DNA from: Iris pallida
Lineage: Eukaryota > Streptophyta > Magnoliopsida > Asparagales > Iridaceae
Assembly: GCA_029216955.1 (NCBI GenBank)
Contig: JANAVB010031417.1
Location: 21,091,210 to 21,155,209 of the forward strand
Length of the DNA stretch: 64,000 nt
Direction of reading: 5' to 3'
The translations under genes were made by a program, and so were the position numbers. The notes below the pieces were generated by a model, which saw nothing but the letters and a program-made list of their open reading frames with translations, had not been told where the DNA came from and did not search any database. How positions within the stretch are numbered: the first letter of the stretch is position 1; each line of letters begins with the position of its first letter. This document shows, one piece after another, positions 1 through 10,155 of this stretch.

Positions 1-158
1 TTTCTATTTCAAATGTGTCATTCAATTTCTCTGCGTACTCTAACTTGATGTTGTGTTTCGGATAACCTTATGACTATGCCTTGTGCGATCGCAACTTAGG
101 TTCGCACGGCATCACGCCCGGGGGACGACTATCGATTCTACGGAATCGGGGCGTGACA
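1..158 (+). repeat. 3' part of the 5' LTR
   Basis: It matches 6435-6592 with three transitions and ends in GGGGCGTGACA, directly before the primer site. Two hairpins close the LTR: GTGCGA (83-88) with TCGCAC (102-107), and CGATTC (133-138) with GAATCG (143-148). Confidence 0.95.
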
Positions 159-161
159 TAA

Positions 162-173
162 TGGTATCAGAGC
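162..173 (+). promoter_or_regulatory. Primer binding site, tRNA-iMet type
   Basis: TGGTATCAGAGC lies three bases after the LTR end. It is the plant initiator-methionine tRNA complement used to start minus-strand synthesis. The same 12-mer follows the 5' LTR of LARD1 and LARD2. Confidence 0.93.
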
Positions 174-277
174 ACGGCTTTACATCCTTTGACCTTGCAT
201 CGATGAGATAAGTTGTTCCATACAATGAGTCCGTAATATTTTGTGACTGATGCGTTTGCCTTCGTATCGCAGAAGTG

Positions 278-1549
278 ATGAAACCTACGGCCGAGCAAGA
301 ACAAAGCGCTTCAAGCGGCTCTAGTAGTTCGCATCGTCCGCGGGTCGAACCTTCTAACGATACCATCGAAAGGATGCTGCGTATGATGGAGGCACAGCGA
401 AACCAGTCCGAGAATCGACATCAACAAGTAGAGGAACGATAGGCCCAGTTCGAAGCTCGCTTCGAAGCTCGCTTTGATGCACATGTCAAACTTCAACAAA
501 AGCAGCTAGATACCCTACAGCAGATCGTCCAGACAATGGCGGCCAACGAAAATTCTACGACTACGCCTACCGTCACCGTGCCGGCGATCCAACAACCCAT
601 TGAAATCGACACAGAGGATCCCGAGCGTCAACCAGCGGCACCGAAAAAGTACAACTTTGAAGTGTCAGAATTTAAGAAAGCGTGCCGCACTTCCTTCAGC
701 GGTACCGAGGGTCCTTCCATGGCAATCGACTGGTTGGAAGAGCTGGAAGATCATTTCGAGCTTCTCGGCATTGAAGAATCGAAGCAAGTCGCCTGCGCAC
801 AACTTCAACTACGGTTGAACGCGCACGACTGGTGGGCCGTGCGCAAGTGAGCGATCCGACCGGACAACACCACCGCGCCGATCTCTTGGACCACGTTCCG
901 CAAAGCTTTTGAAGTCCAGTACCTTCCATCAGCCGTTCGTCAAGCAAAGGAGAATAAATTCATGCAGTTGAAGCAAGGGAGCAGGACAGTGGAACAGTAC
1001 GCCGCAAAATTCAACAAGTTGTCCAAGTTTGCTGGCCAGTTTTTGCCTACTGAAGAGTGCCGTGTGCGACGGTTTGAAGTGGGTCTGCGACCCTCTATCG
1101 GTGCGCATGTCGGGGTCCCGGAGTACAAGACCGTAGGCAAGGCTCTGAATCACGCGCTCTGCCTTGAGAACCTGCATCCTTCCGGTGCTGACGACGTTGT
1201 GCGTCACTCCAATCACAAACGTCCTAGCTATACGGGAGGCAACAATCACACTTCAAAGCGTCCGAACCACGACGGTTACCAGGGACGAACCCCACCATTT
1301 CCTTGTGCCAAATGTCAAAACTTCGGTCACCATGCCAACGATTGCCATGTCCTCGAAGGAGGGTGCTTCAACTGCGGAGCAAGGAACCACCAAAAATGAG
1401 ATTGCCCCCGGATATGGAATCGTAACGTCCCGCCACAACAACAATGTCAAGAGAATCGAGGACAGGCGCCTCGACCTCCTCCGCCCACTCAACCCGCACC
1501 GCAAAATGGCCGAGACCGTCGCCCCAACACTCAGGGCCGCGTCTACGCC
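278..1549 (+). pseudogene. gag: gag of the Tekay-like element, three internal stops
   Basis: Gag is the nucleocapsid polyprotein that packages the element RNA. The first usable ATG is at 278, after the primer site. The frame is cut by TAG at 440, TGA at 848 and TGA at 1397, but homology to gag runs through each. The middle part (about 640-1150) is the retrotrans_gag domain. Two CCHC zinc knuckles follow: the first spans about 1304-1346, and the second starts with CFNCGARNH and is split by the stop at 1397. That TGA stands where the knuckle pattern needs an ordinary residue before Asp-Cys, and CGA to TGA explains it. The protein cannot be made full length without readthrough. Confidence 0.88.
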
Positions 1550-2053
1550 ATGACTCGAGACGAAGCACTGGCATCAGATACAGTAGTGTCAGGTATACTC
1601 AATTTCAATAATGTGCCTGCTCGTGTGTTATTTGATTCAGGCGCTTCGCATAGTTTTATATCGGCAGACTTTGCCGCCGAACACAAATTTCCTGTAATAT
1701 CATTAGATCTCGACCTTAGCGTAAGCACGCCTTCGGGCACACCAATTCTCACAAACTTAGCTTGTGCCGGCGGGATTATCTGTATCGGCGGTCAAAAGAT
1801 CGGTCTGGATGTGATAGTTCTAGATATGAAGGACTTTGACATCATTCTGGGAATGGATTGGCTCGGGCCGTGCAACGCAACCATAGACTGCGCTGAAAAG
1901 AAGGTCACATTTCGCATGCCTGGAGTGCCTGAATTCTGCTACTCGTGTGGTGAGGCGTCGCCGACCTGCATGGTGATCTCCGCAATATCTGCTCGACGGA
2001 TGCTGCATTCCGGGTGCGAAGGCTATCTAGCTTCCGTTCGAGACATGCGATAG
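1550..2053 (+). pseudogene. Retropepsin-type aspartic protease block
   Basis: This segment follows gag in the same frame. The catalytic D-S-G triplet is at 1634-1642 within LFDSGASHSFIS, typical of Ty3/gypsy proteases, and the second-half ILGMDWL motif is near 1847-1868. It would cleave the Gag-Pol polyprotein. The block ends at a TAG (2051) that separates it from the RT; in related elements the linker reads through, so this is probably one more mutation. Catalytic residues look intact. Confidence 0.88.
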
Positions 2054-2716
2054 GATGGTGCAAACGCGGGTCAGACCGACGTTGTGGCAGAATTTCCAGA
2101 CGTGTTCCCGGACGAGCTACCCGGCATGCCGCCCGATCGAGAAATAGAGTTCACCATCGACACATTCCCCGACACCCGGCCGATCTCGAAGGCTCCGTAC
2201 AGAATGGCCCCTGCAGAATTGAAAGAATTGAAGGCACAACTTCAGGAATTGCTCGACAGAGGGTTTATCCGTCCGAGTGTCTCGCCGTGGGGTGCGCCCG
2301 TGCTATTCGTGAAGAAGAAGGATGGATCGATGCGGCTCTGCATCGACTATCGGGAATTGAACAAAGCCACCGTCCAAAACAAATATCCCCTGTCCCGCAT
2401 CGACGACTTGTTCGACCAGCTCCAAGGTGCAACGGTGTTTTCGAAGATTGATCTACGATCGGGTTATCACCAACTCAAAGTCAAGCCAGATGACGTGCCG
2501 AAGTCTGCCTTCCGCACTCGTTATGGCCACTACGAGTTCCTGGTAATGCCGTTCGGTCTGACAAACGCCCCTGCCGTCTTCATGGATCTAATGAATCGGG
2601 TGTTCCGTCCGTTCGTTGACAAGTTCGTAGTAGTCTTCATCGACGACATCCTCGTCTACTTGAAGGATCGAGCGCAACATGCAGAGCATCTGCGGACGGT
2701 ACTCCAAACCCTTTGA
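2054..2716 (+). pseudogene. Reverse transcriptase fingers and palm
   Basis: Same frame as the protease. It opens with the conserved [12 protein letters not shown] lead and reaches the RT core: [16 protein letters not shown], then [12 protein letters not shown], then MPFGLTNAP, then FIDD at 2636-2647. The codon at 2660 is TTG where relatives normally have Ser (TCG), again a CpG C-to-T change. The block stops at TGA 2714, where an Arg codon is expected just before ENQLYVK. RT copies element RNA to DNA in cytoplasmic particles; this copy is inactive as it stands. Confidence 0.92.
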
Positions 2717-4228
2717 GAGAATCAGTTGTACGTGAAGATGAGCAAGTGCGAGTTCTGGCTGAACATCGTTTCATTCCTTGGGCACATCATCTCCATCGCG
2801 GGCATCGCAGTCGATCCGAAGAAAGTCGAGGCAGTTGCTGATTGGAAACGACCCGCATCAGTTAGCAAAATTCGAAGCTTCCTAGGCTTGGCGGGATACT
2901 ACCGACGCTTCGTGAAGGACTTCGCGAAGATCGCATCGCCGTTGACTCGCCTCACCCAGAAAGGAGTCGCATTCAAGTGGTCAGACGACTTTGAAGCTTC
3001 TTTCCAGGAGCTCAAACAATGGCTCGTTTCGGCCCCGATACTTGCTCTTCCTGACGGGACGGAGGAATTTCAAATCTTCAGCGACGCTTCTGGCCAGGGC
3101 TTGGGGTGTGTGCTCATGCAGCGGGATAAGGTGATATCTTTTGCTTCCCGGCAGTTGAAGCCGCACGAGAAGAACTACCCTACGCACGACCTAGAACTAG
3201 CGGCAATTGTGTTCGCGTTGAAGCTGTGGCGTCACTATCTCTATGGCGTGGCGTGCAGGATTTATACGGACCACAAAAGCCTCAAGTATCTCTTCACCCA
3301 GAAAGAACTGAATTTGCGGCAGAGGCGATGGCTCGAACTAATCAAAGACTATGACTTATCAATCGACTACACGTCGGGCAAGGGAAATATGGTAGCGGAT
3401 GCGCTGAGCCGGAAGTACTTAGCTTCATTATGCATCAACGATCGACTGCTGCGTGACTTGGAAGGAATGGACATCGAGCTCCGAGTTCGTTTCAGGGACG
3501 TGAAACTGGCGCAACTGCGGGTGGAACCGAGCCTACTGGAGAGGATCAAGTCTGCACAGAAGGACGACCCCTGCCTGGAGAAGATGCAGAAGCTGATATC
3601 GACAGAAAAAGCGTCCGACTTTGCAGAGGACGAGTCGGGAGTGTTGCGCGTGAAGGGACGGCTATGCGTACCGGACGATGCAGAACTTAGAAATGAGATA
3701 ATATCGGAGGCGCATTATGCAAACTATTCCTTGCATCCTGGCAGCACCAAGATGTATAAGGACCTCCGCGTTGTCTTTTGGTGGCACGGCATGAAGAGGG
3801 ATGTAGAGCTCTTTGTGTCAAAATGTATGGCCTGTCAGCAAGTCAAAGCCGAGCACCAGCGATCGGGCGGGGAGATGCAGCACCTCACCATTCCAGAGTG
3901 GAAGTCGGATCACATCACTATGGACTTCGTTGTTGGCTTGCCGAGGATGTCGCGGGGAAACAACGCCGTCTGGGTTATCGTCGATCGACTAACCAAGTCA
4001 GCGCACTTTATCGCCATCAAAGTTACTTGGAGCGTCGACCGCCTTGCTCAGATATACCTTGATGAAATAGTTCGGCTGCACGGGGTCCCAGTTTCTATCG
4101 TCTCGGATCGGGATGGATGGTTCGTAGCGCGCTTCTGGAGTAGTCTTCATTCAGCACTGGAGACCAAGTTGAAGTTCAGCTCAGCTTATCATCCTCAGAC
4201 TGACGGCCAAACAGAGCGGGTGAACTAA
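2717..4228 (+). pseudogene. RT thumb, RNase H and integrase core
   Basis: Continues in frame. RT thumb includes KCEFWL and FLGHIIS; RNase H (about 3060-3400) shows [10 protein letters not shown] and [10 protein letters not shown]; the integrase HHCC zinc finger lies near 3710-3835; the DDE core follows, with Asp near 3922 (MDFVVGLP), Asp near 4105 (VSDRDGWF) and Glu near 4215 (DGQTERVN). The stop TAA at 4226 replaces a Gln codon (CAA) in the conserved run after the catalytic Glu. RNase H removes template RNA and integrase joins the DNA copy to the chromosome. All catalytic residues I can locate are present. Confidence 0.92.
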
Positions 4229-4960
4229 ATTCTCGAAGACATGTTACGACTCTGTACGATCGACTTGAAGTCAAGTTGGGACGTCCATCTACCGCTGATC
4301 GAGTTTGCATACAACAACAGCTATCAGTCCAGCATCCAAATGGCGCCGTATGAAGCTTTGTACGGCCGAAAGTGTAGATCGCCTATTTGCTGGGATGAAA
4401 TCGGGGAACGGCAGATACTTGGTCCGGAGCTGGTGGAGCAGACTGTGCAGAAGGTCAAGTTGATACGAGAAAGATTGAAGATAACACAAAGCCGACAGAA
4501 AAGCTATGTCGACACGCACCGACGCCCCCTCGAGTTCTCGGAAGGCGACCATGTATTCCTGAAGGTGATGCCTATGCGTGGAGTTTCCAGGTTCGGTGCG
4601 AAGGGGAAATTGAGCCCAAGATTTGTTGGCCCGTTCGAAATATTGAAGCGAGTCGTCCCGGTAGCTTACCAAATCGCCTTGCCGCCTGCGTTGTCAGAGG
4701 TACATAACGTCTTCCACGTATCGCAATTGAGGAAGTACGTGCATGATCCGAGCCATATTGTAGATTTGGGTAAGATGGACCTGAAGGCGGACTTGTCATA
4801 TGTCGAAGAGCCGGTGCAAATCTTGGAGCACAAGGATAAACTTCTCCGCAACCGTGCTATTCCCCTCGTCCGCGTCCTCTGGAGAAACCATTCAGTCGAG
4901 GAGTCGACGTGGGAGCTTGAGTCAGAAATGAAAGAGAAGTTTCCTTCGTTGTTCTCGTAG
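4229..4960 (+). pseudogene. Integrase C-terminal part with chromodomain-like end
   Basis: After the stop at 4226 the frame resumes with ILEDMLR and runs to the TAG ending at 4960. It holds the GPY/F-type segment (KLSPRFVGPFEIL, about 4606-4655), the VFHVSQLRKYV linker, and a chromodomain-like tail from about 4798 (LSYVEEPVQILEH to the final EKFPSLFS). Chromodomains in this group are known to steer integration toward marked chromatin. This end is why I call the element a chromovirus. Confidence 0.88.
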
Positions 4961-4976
4961 AGGTAGGTTCTATTTT

Positions 4977-4996
4977 AAGTTTCGAGGACGAAACTT
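4977..4996 (+). other. Perfect hairpin upstream of the 3' LTR, AGGA loop
   Basis: AAGTTTCG (4977-4984), loop AGGA, CGAAACTT (4989-4996): eight perfect pairs. It lies 19 bases before the 3' LTR. The same design with different stem bases occurs in LARD1 (37106-37123), LARD2 (49216-49233) and element O (29732-29749). Confidence 0.85.
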
Positions 4997-5014
4997 TTTC
5001 TTAGTTGGTTATGG

Positions 5015-6592
5015 TGTAGTGCTCCGTCCCTACATCGTGCCCCGTACTCTGTCCACGGGGTGCGCGAGAAAGGAACACTGTCGCTATCGATTCGGTCGGG
5101 ACCGATAGGTCGGGATCGGTCGAGTCGATCGAACGGGAACGGTTGAATTAAGATCCATTCCTCGTTATGGAATGTCTTCTTCGGAACCAAGTCCCATATT
5201 AAGCGGGCTGCGCCTCGAGGATTGACTCTGCGGCTGAGTCGGGAGAGACATCCCGTTGCTCTGCTTTTCACGCCGCTTGCGTTGGTTTTGGCTCTGTTTT
5301 CTGAATGCGCTTTCGTGAATGTTTTCGATGGTTTTCATGGCTTGCATTTCGAACTCGTATTTCCTATCGAACTCGTTGATTAATGCAGTGTTCTAATCGG
5401 TTGCTTGTGCGATTTCAGGTAATCGCGTAGGCGACGTCTAGCGCGACCGACAAGTTCCCTCGCCGAAGAAAACTCAAGGTGAGTGGCTGACCCTTCTCTT
5501 CTCGACCTCCTTCTTAAGTAATTCGATAGTGTTGTTGCGGATGAAAGAATGAAAGCAAGGGCACGGACACGGTAAAATGATCAAGTTTCAAAGAGAAAAT
5601 AGGCTAGGCCTTAATAACTAAATGTTGTCTTAACTCGGTCATTGGACAACTTGTCGACAAGAAGAGAGTTTTCTCGAGCGACTACCCGGGGCCACAGGAC
5701 CGACTCGGCCTAGGAGGAAACACGGTATAGCTGTGCTGGATGATAGCACGTGTTAAGCGGGGACTTGCAGCGGGGCTCGCTACTTGCGCTGCAAGGGCCC
5801 CGGCTAACAAAGCTATAGTCCAGGATGGCTTGTGATGTCAGTGGCCAAACACACGTAATGTTGCACTTGAAATGTAAATGATAACAATTGACAGGGAAGA
5901 ACATGGTAAGTTTCATAAAGCGCGGCTTGGGCCGCCGTTGGTAAGTTTCAACGTAAATTTTATTATGCTTGTCATTTCTCGCTTGAAATTCATTAGGATG
6001 GTTAGAAACATTCATGAACTAAGTCATATAAACTCATTCAACCAAATGAGAGCTTGGAACTTAACTTGCCACGCACCAGTACAAAGTGTAATGTACTGAT
6101 CCTCGCTCTCCACGCAGGTACCCCGAACCACGAAGGGCGTGCCACCTAAAATCTCAAGGCGGCGTGGACACTTTTGAAGCCTCGTCCGTGTAAAGGCTTG
6201 CTTCTGGTTTTCTTTTGAAGAAGACCCCGCACTCAGTCCAAAAGAAGATGGCGGCTCGACTCGCCTCGATAGCAGGTGGAAAGATGTTATATTTTGCTTG
6301 TAAAAAGGGATGTAATGTATGGAACAACTATCTCATCGGCGTTCATTTTGTAAGTCGAGTCATGTTGTAGCCCGCGCGGCAATGATTGTAAAGGAGTCTA
6401 TGTAAAGTTTTATTATCATCAATGAAAAAGTCTATTTCTATTTCAAATGTGTCATTCAATTTCTCTGCGTACTCTAACTTGATGTTGTGTTTCGGATAAC
6501 CTTATGACTATGTCTTGTGCGATCGCAACTTAGGTTCGCACGGCATCACGCTCGGGGGACGACTATCGATTCTACAGAATCGGGGCGTGACA
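5015..6592 (+). repeat. 3' LTR of the Tekay-like element
   Basis: Starts TGTAGTGCTCCG after the post-chromodomain segment and ends GGGGCGTGACA, with the standard TG and CA ends, about 1578 bp. A reversed relative of this LTR forms the split solo LTR at 21869-23382 plus 54277-54478, which supports the start point. Confidence 0.88.
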
Positions 6593-8032
6593 CATTGTAC
6601 CCGAAAGAAAGAAATTTTGGATAAGATAGGTTACCTCTTGACCAAGAATATCCCAATTTTGTTGGTAAAATGCAGCAGGAAAACCATCAGGACCTGGGGA
6701 TTTATATGGACTCATATTTTTGATGACAGATAGAATTTCATCATTGGTTGGTGTTGCATAAAGACCCTCATTATCAACTTCATCCAGTCGAGAGAGTTCA
6801 TGAAGAATGTGGTCAGGAACTGGCTGATGGACTGAAGACTGGAAACGATCTCTGAAGTGAACTTCAAAAGCATTAGAGATATCCACCTAAGAAGTTAAGA
6901 TGGAACCATTATCAGCTCTGATAGTATGGATAGTATTCCTGTGCTTTCTGATAGTAGCTGATAGATGAAAAAACTTTGTGTTTCTATCTCCTTCCTGTAA
7001 CCATGAATTGTTTGACCGTTGTTTCCAGTATAAGTCCTTTTGTAACAAAAGTTTGTTCAACCAAATCTGGATATCTTTTTCTTCAGCAAGTATAGCTTCA
7101 GTAGGAGGAAGGCTCTGAATAGTAATAAGCCTGTCCTGACATTGCTTAATGTCAATGTCAATATGGCGAAGTCTTGTATTCCCCCACTTATGTAATTTAG
7201 GTAGTAAACTCCTCAACTTTGGTAGCAATTCTTGGGATCGAGAGTTCCTCCACAAATTATTGATCACATTCTTATAATCTGGTTCCTGGGACCAAGCAGC
7301 CTCAAATCGGATAAGTGGTCTATATTTAACCAATGAGATATTCAATTGCAATAGGATCGGATTATGATCACTATTGAAGCATGGTTGGTGTAGTTTCCCA
7401 GCTTTAGGAAAAAGAGAAACCCATTTGGTATCTGCCATGGCTCTATCTAATCGTTCAGCAACATTGCATCTAGGAGATCTTCTGTTATTCCATGTGAAAG
7501 CAGGACCAGAATAATTAATGTCCATAGCACCTACATAATTGAACCACTTGATGAATTTATGATGATGATAATTGAATGAGGAGCCACCACGTTTTTCAGA
7601 AGGATGAAGAATGGAATTGCAATCACCAATGCATAACCATGGATCAGTTATAGCTCTAACCAGAATTCCCATTTGGTGCCAGAACAGAGGTCTATTCAAC
7701 ACCATTGGAGGACCATATAAGAAGAGAATGTGCCATGTTTGATTACTGTCAACAGATGTAAATGAGGTATAAAAATAGTTTGACGAAGAGGAGATGACAG
7801 TGATGGTGACATCAGCCTTCCAACATAAAAGTAACCCACCCGACATTCCATTTGAGGACAGAGCATAACAATGTGGAAAACCCAATTTAGTAGATAAAGA
7901 AGAAGCTACATTTGACGAGCACCTAGTTTCCGATAAGAAAATGACACTAGGATTAGATGCCCGGAGAAATGAATGAATAGTACGAATTGTCGGGTCATTT
8001 CTCAAACCCCGACAATTCCATGAGAAGATCAT
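6593..8032 (-). pseudogene. LINE ORF2: AP-type endonuclease and start of reverse transcriptase
   Basis: Minus-strand reading from ATG at 8032. Residues 1-230 are an endonuclease/exonuclease/phosphatase-fold domain: FSWNCRGL at the start, LSETRC near 33-38, IGDCN near 137, RLDRA near 195 and SDHNPI near 220 mark its active site. A linker with NSWLQEGDRNTKFFH follows. A TAG at 6889-6887 interrupts the frame. Beyond it the sequence continues in the same frame into the RT entry motif (MSPYKSPGPDGFPAAFYQ) and is lost at the gypsy insertion. The endonuclease nicks target DNA and RT primes from the nick. Its ATG overlaps the ORF1 stop as ATGA (8032-8029), an arrangement fit for coupled re-initiation. 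Confidence 0.9.
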
Positions 8033-9524
8033 GGGGAGGAAGGCTGTTGTAGGCCAGCCGCGCCTTCAGTCACTGAATCATCAACAGTTATTCTCTTATA
8101 TGGTCTCATAGAATAGATCATATCATCATCAACAAGGTGGTCACGCACCCTTTTTGTATTATTTCTGGAAACCGGCATTGTGAGCATGGGTACAGGGTGA
8201 GTATCCAGATTATTAATGTTGGTTCTGGGTAATGGAGGATTGGTACCAGTGTCAACTATAAAATCTTTTGAATTTGAAGTAAGAGCTGATAGAAGGGAGG
8301 TGAAAGTATGTGTGAGAGTTGGAGTTGGAATAGGATGATGAGATTTGTTGGAAACATATGTGGAAACAGAGGAATTCATGAGATTTGAGATTGGCAAGGT
8401 ATTATGAGTTAAGGGAGAGGAAAATGTAGAAATATTTGTGGGCATGATCGTAGAGAGAGGAGGGATACGTTGAGAGTGGAGAGCTGTAAGAATAACAGGG
8501 GGGGTGTATCAGATGTGGGGGGTGTATCAGATGTAGGAATGGTATCTGTGGGAATAGAAGTTGATGTATCAGAAGTGGGGATAGCATTGTTAGCAAGGGT
8601 AATATTATGAAGATATGTATTAGAAGTGTCAATGGTGTTTGTGATCATGGTATCATGGGAATGATTAGGAGGCTGGATCAAGTGTTCTGGAATAAGTGGT
8701 GGGTGAATAGGTGAAGAGGAAGTTACAGAATATAACTGATTTGGAGTAGTGGATGTAGCTTCCAGAATTGAAGGAGAAGTTAGACAAGTTAACTGTGATG
8801 ATAGTGGAATAGTGGATGATGTCACGTTAATAACTGTCGCCGGAGGACTGGTGGAAGGAGGATTTTCCGATTGCGACTTTGATGAGGTAGGGGAGGTGGA
8901 TATTGGCGTTTTGGATTTGGAAAAGCGAGCAGCATAATTAACACAAATGGAATGATCCAATCTTTTAGCAAGTAGTTCATGAATATGTTTTTTCTGATCA
9001 GAAGACCACTCATCACTGATCATTGCTTTGAATTCAATATGATTAGAACAATGGGCAACACCATGCCCAAGTCTTCCACAAAATAGACAAAATTTGGTAA
9101 GCCGCTCATACCTCAACTTCACAATGTAGAATTTGTTATTGCCCATTGATACACGAAGCTGCCTAAGAAGGGGATCAACAATATTGATATAGACTCTAGG
9201 TCGGGCAAATAAACTCCAATTTGATGCTTCATGCAGTGATATCGGCTTAACAACACCAACTCTTGCCGCCAATGTCGAAATATAATCTATAGTTAGGAGA
9301 TTTACCGGTAGGCCATGGAATTGAATCCAAAATGGTGTCGTTGCAAAAGAGTATTCACAAGGTAATTTGTTTGGAAGACATCGCTCAATGAGAAGAAGAT
9401 GCTTGTTGAACTTCCATGGACCACCATCCAGCACAGCCTCCAAATCATCACTGCTTTCAAACTTGGCAGAAAAAGAGCCTTCATAGTATTCAGAAACCTT
9501 AACTTCATTTGTACGTTTCCACAT
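8029..9524 (-). pseudogene. LINE ORF1: DUF4283-like domain plus zinc knuckle, frameshifted
   Basis: Minus-strand frame from ATG 9524. The first 150 residues resemble the DUF4283 domain of plant LINE-linked proteins (PWKFNKHLLLIERCLP, then PFWIQFHGLPVNLLT). A zinc knuckle follows, CLFCGRLGHGVAHC (CX2CX4HX4C), at about residues 147-160. The rest is Ser/Thr/Pro-rich. The frame is lost at a run of seven C (plus-strand G at 8499-8505) and resumes in another frame that ends at 8029 in the ATGA overlap with ORF2. It probably binds LINE RNA. The frame upstream of 9524 stays open for about 17 codons with matching-looking sequence, so the true start is probably lost. Confidence 0.82.
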
Positions 9525-9675
9525 CTTCGAGATAGTTGCAGAAACTACATGACTGGGATACTGTTTCCTTGATAGAATTTTGAAGAATAAGAACTTGTGC
9601 CATCACAAAACAAATTAGAAGCACGAGATTGAACTACTTCCGAAATAGTTGCAGCTCTTTCCGAAACTCCTAACT

Positions 9676-10155
9676 ATGGCCTCTTACTCTCGTATCCAGA
9701 TCTTGTACCTTTTCATGGCCTTGTTCTGCATTGATGCAAACCTTGCAGCTCGCCATCTTTTGGACACTCCACCAGCACCGCAGGCTGCACCCGCCGTACC
9801 AACTCCGACTCCGCAATTGCCTCCTCTCCCTACCATTCCGACGTTGCCATCACTGCCACCGGCTGTTCCAACTACTACGTTGCCAACGCTTGCATTGCCA
9901 CCGTTGCCATCCATTCCTAATTCCGTTTCCTCAATTCCTACAAGCATTCCTCCATTGCCTTCCCTCCCTACCACCATTCCGACCACCATTCCGTCGATTC
10001 CTACAAGCATTCCTCCATTGCCTTCCATCCCTACCGCCATTCCCACCACCATTCCATCGATTCCTACAAACATTCCTCCATTGCTTTCCATCCCCGGCCT
10101 CCAGTTTCCACCAATTCCTTTTCTGTCCCCACCTCCAGCAGCCTCTAGCCCATGA
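9676..10155 (+). CDS. Secreted proline-rich protein (hydroxyproline-rich, cell wall type)
   Basis: A 159-residue protein. The ATG at 9676 is chosen because it opens a clear signal peptide (MASYSRIQILYLFMALFCID, hydrophobic core about 6-20); the frame is open upstream but has no earlier ATG. After the AARHLLDT motif, seen in small secreted plant proline-rich proteins, the mature part is built from Pro, Leu, Ile and Thr. It contains repeats of about 22 residues of the type TIPSIPTSIPPLPSIP (three to four copies from about residue 95). No Cys-rich domain follows. Such proteins are exported and bound into the wall. The gene is a single exon beside the LINE 5' end. I assign no gene symbol. Confidence 0.78.
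   Translation: MASYSRIQILYLFMALFCIDANLAARHLLDTPPAPQAAPAVPTPTPQLPPLPTIPTLPSLPPAVPTTTLPTLALPPLPSIPNSVSSIPTSIPPLPSLPTTIPTTIPSIPTSIPPLPSIPTAIPTTIPSIPTNIPPLLSIPGLQFPPIPFLSPPPAASSP

Larger units (their letters stand above)
1..6592 (+). mobile_element. Ty3/gypsy chromovirus (Tekay/Del-like), degenerate, 5' end outside window
   Basis: Seen: positions 1-158 repeat at 6435-6592, the shared 3' part of two LTRs. Between them are an iMet primer site, gag with CCHC knuckles, protease, RT, RNase H, integrase and a chromodomain-like end, in that order, which is Ty3/gypsy order. All blocks lie in one frame, broken by six stops (440, 848, 1397, 2051, 2714, 4226). The two 158-bp LTR segments differ by three changes, all C/T or G/A transitions, so the insertion is fairly young but has decayed. 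The right flank is an L1-type LINE on the minus strand, so the element landed in a LINE. A 5-bp duplication should read CATTG left of the window. The Tekay/Del clade is inferred from the chromodomain-like end and the sequence style. Confidence 0.93.
6593..9576 (-). mobile_element. L1-type LINE fragment, interrupted by the Tekay-like element
   Basis: On the minus strand ORF1 (nucleic-acid-binding) precedes ORF2 (endonuclease then RT). The RT is cut after its first conserved stretch by the LTR end at 6592, so the rest should lie left of the window. The ORF1 frame is open from about 9576 without an ATG until 9524, so the 5' end is probably truncated. No host gene overlaps it. Confidence 0.88.
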
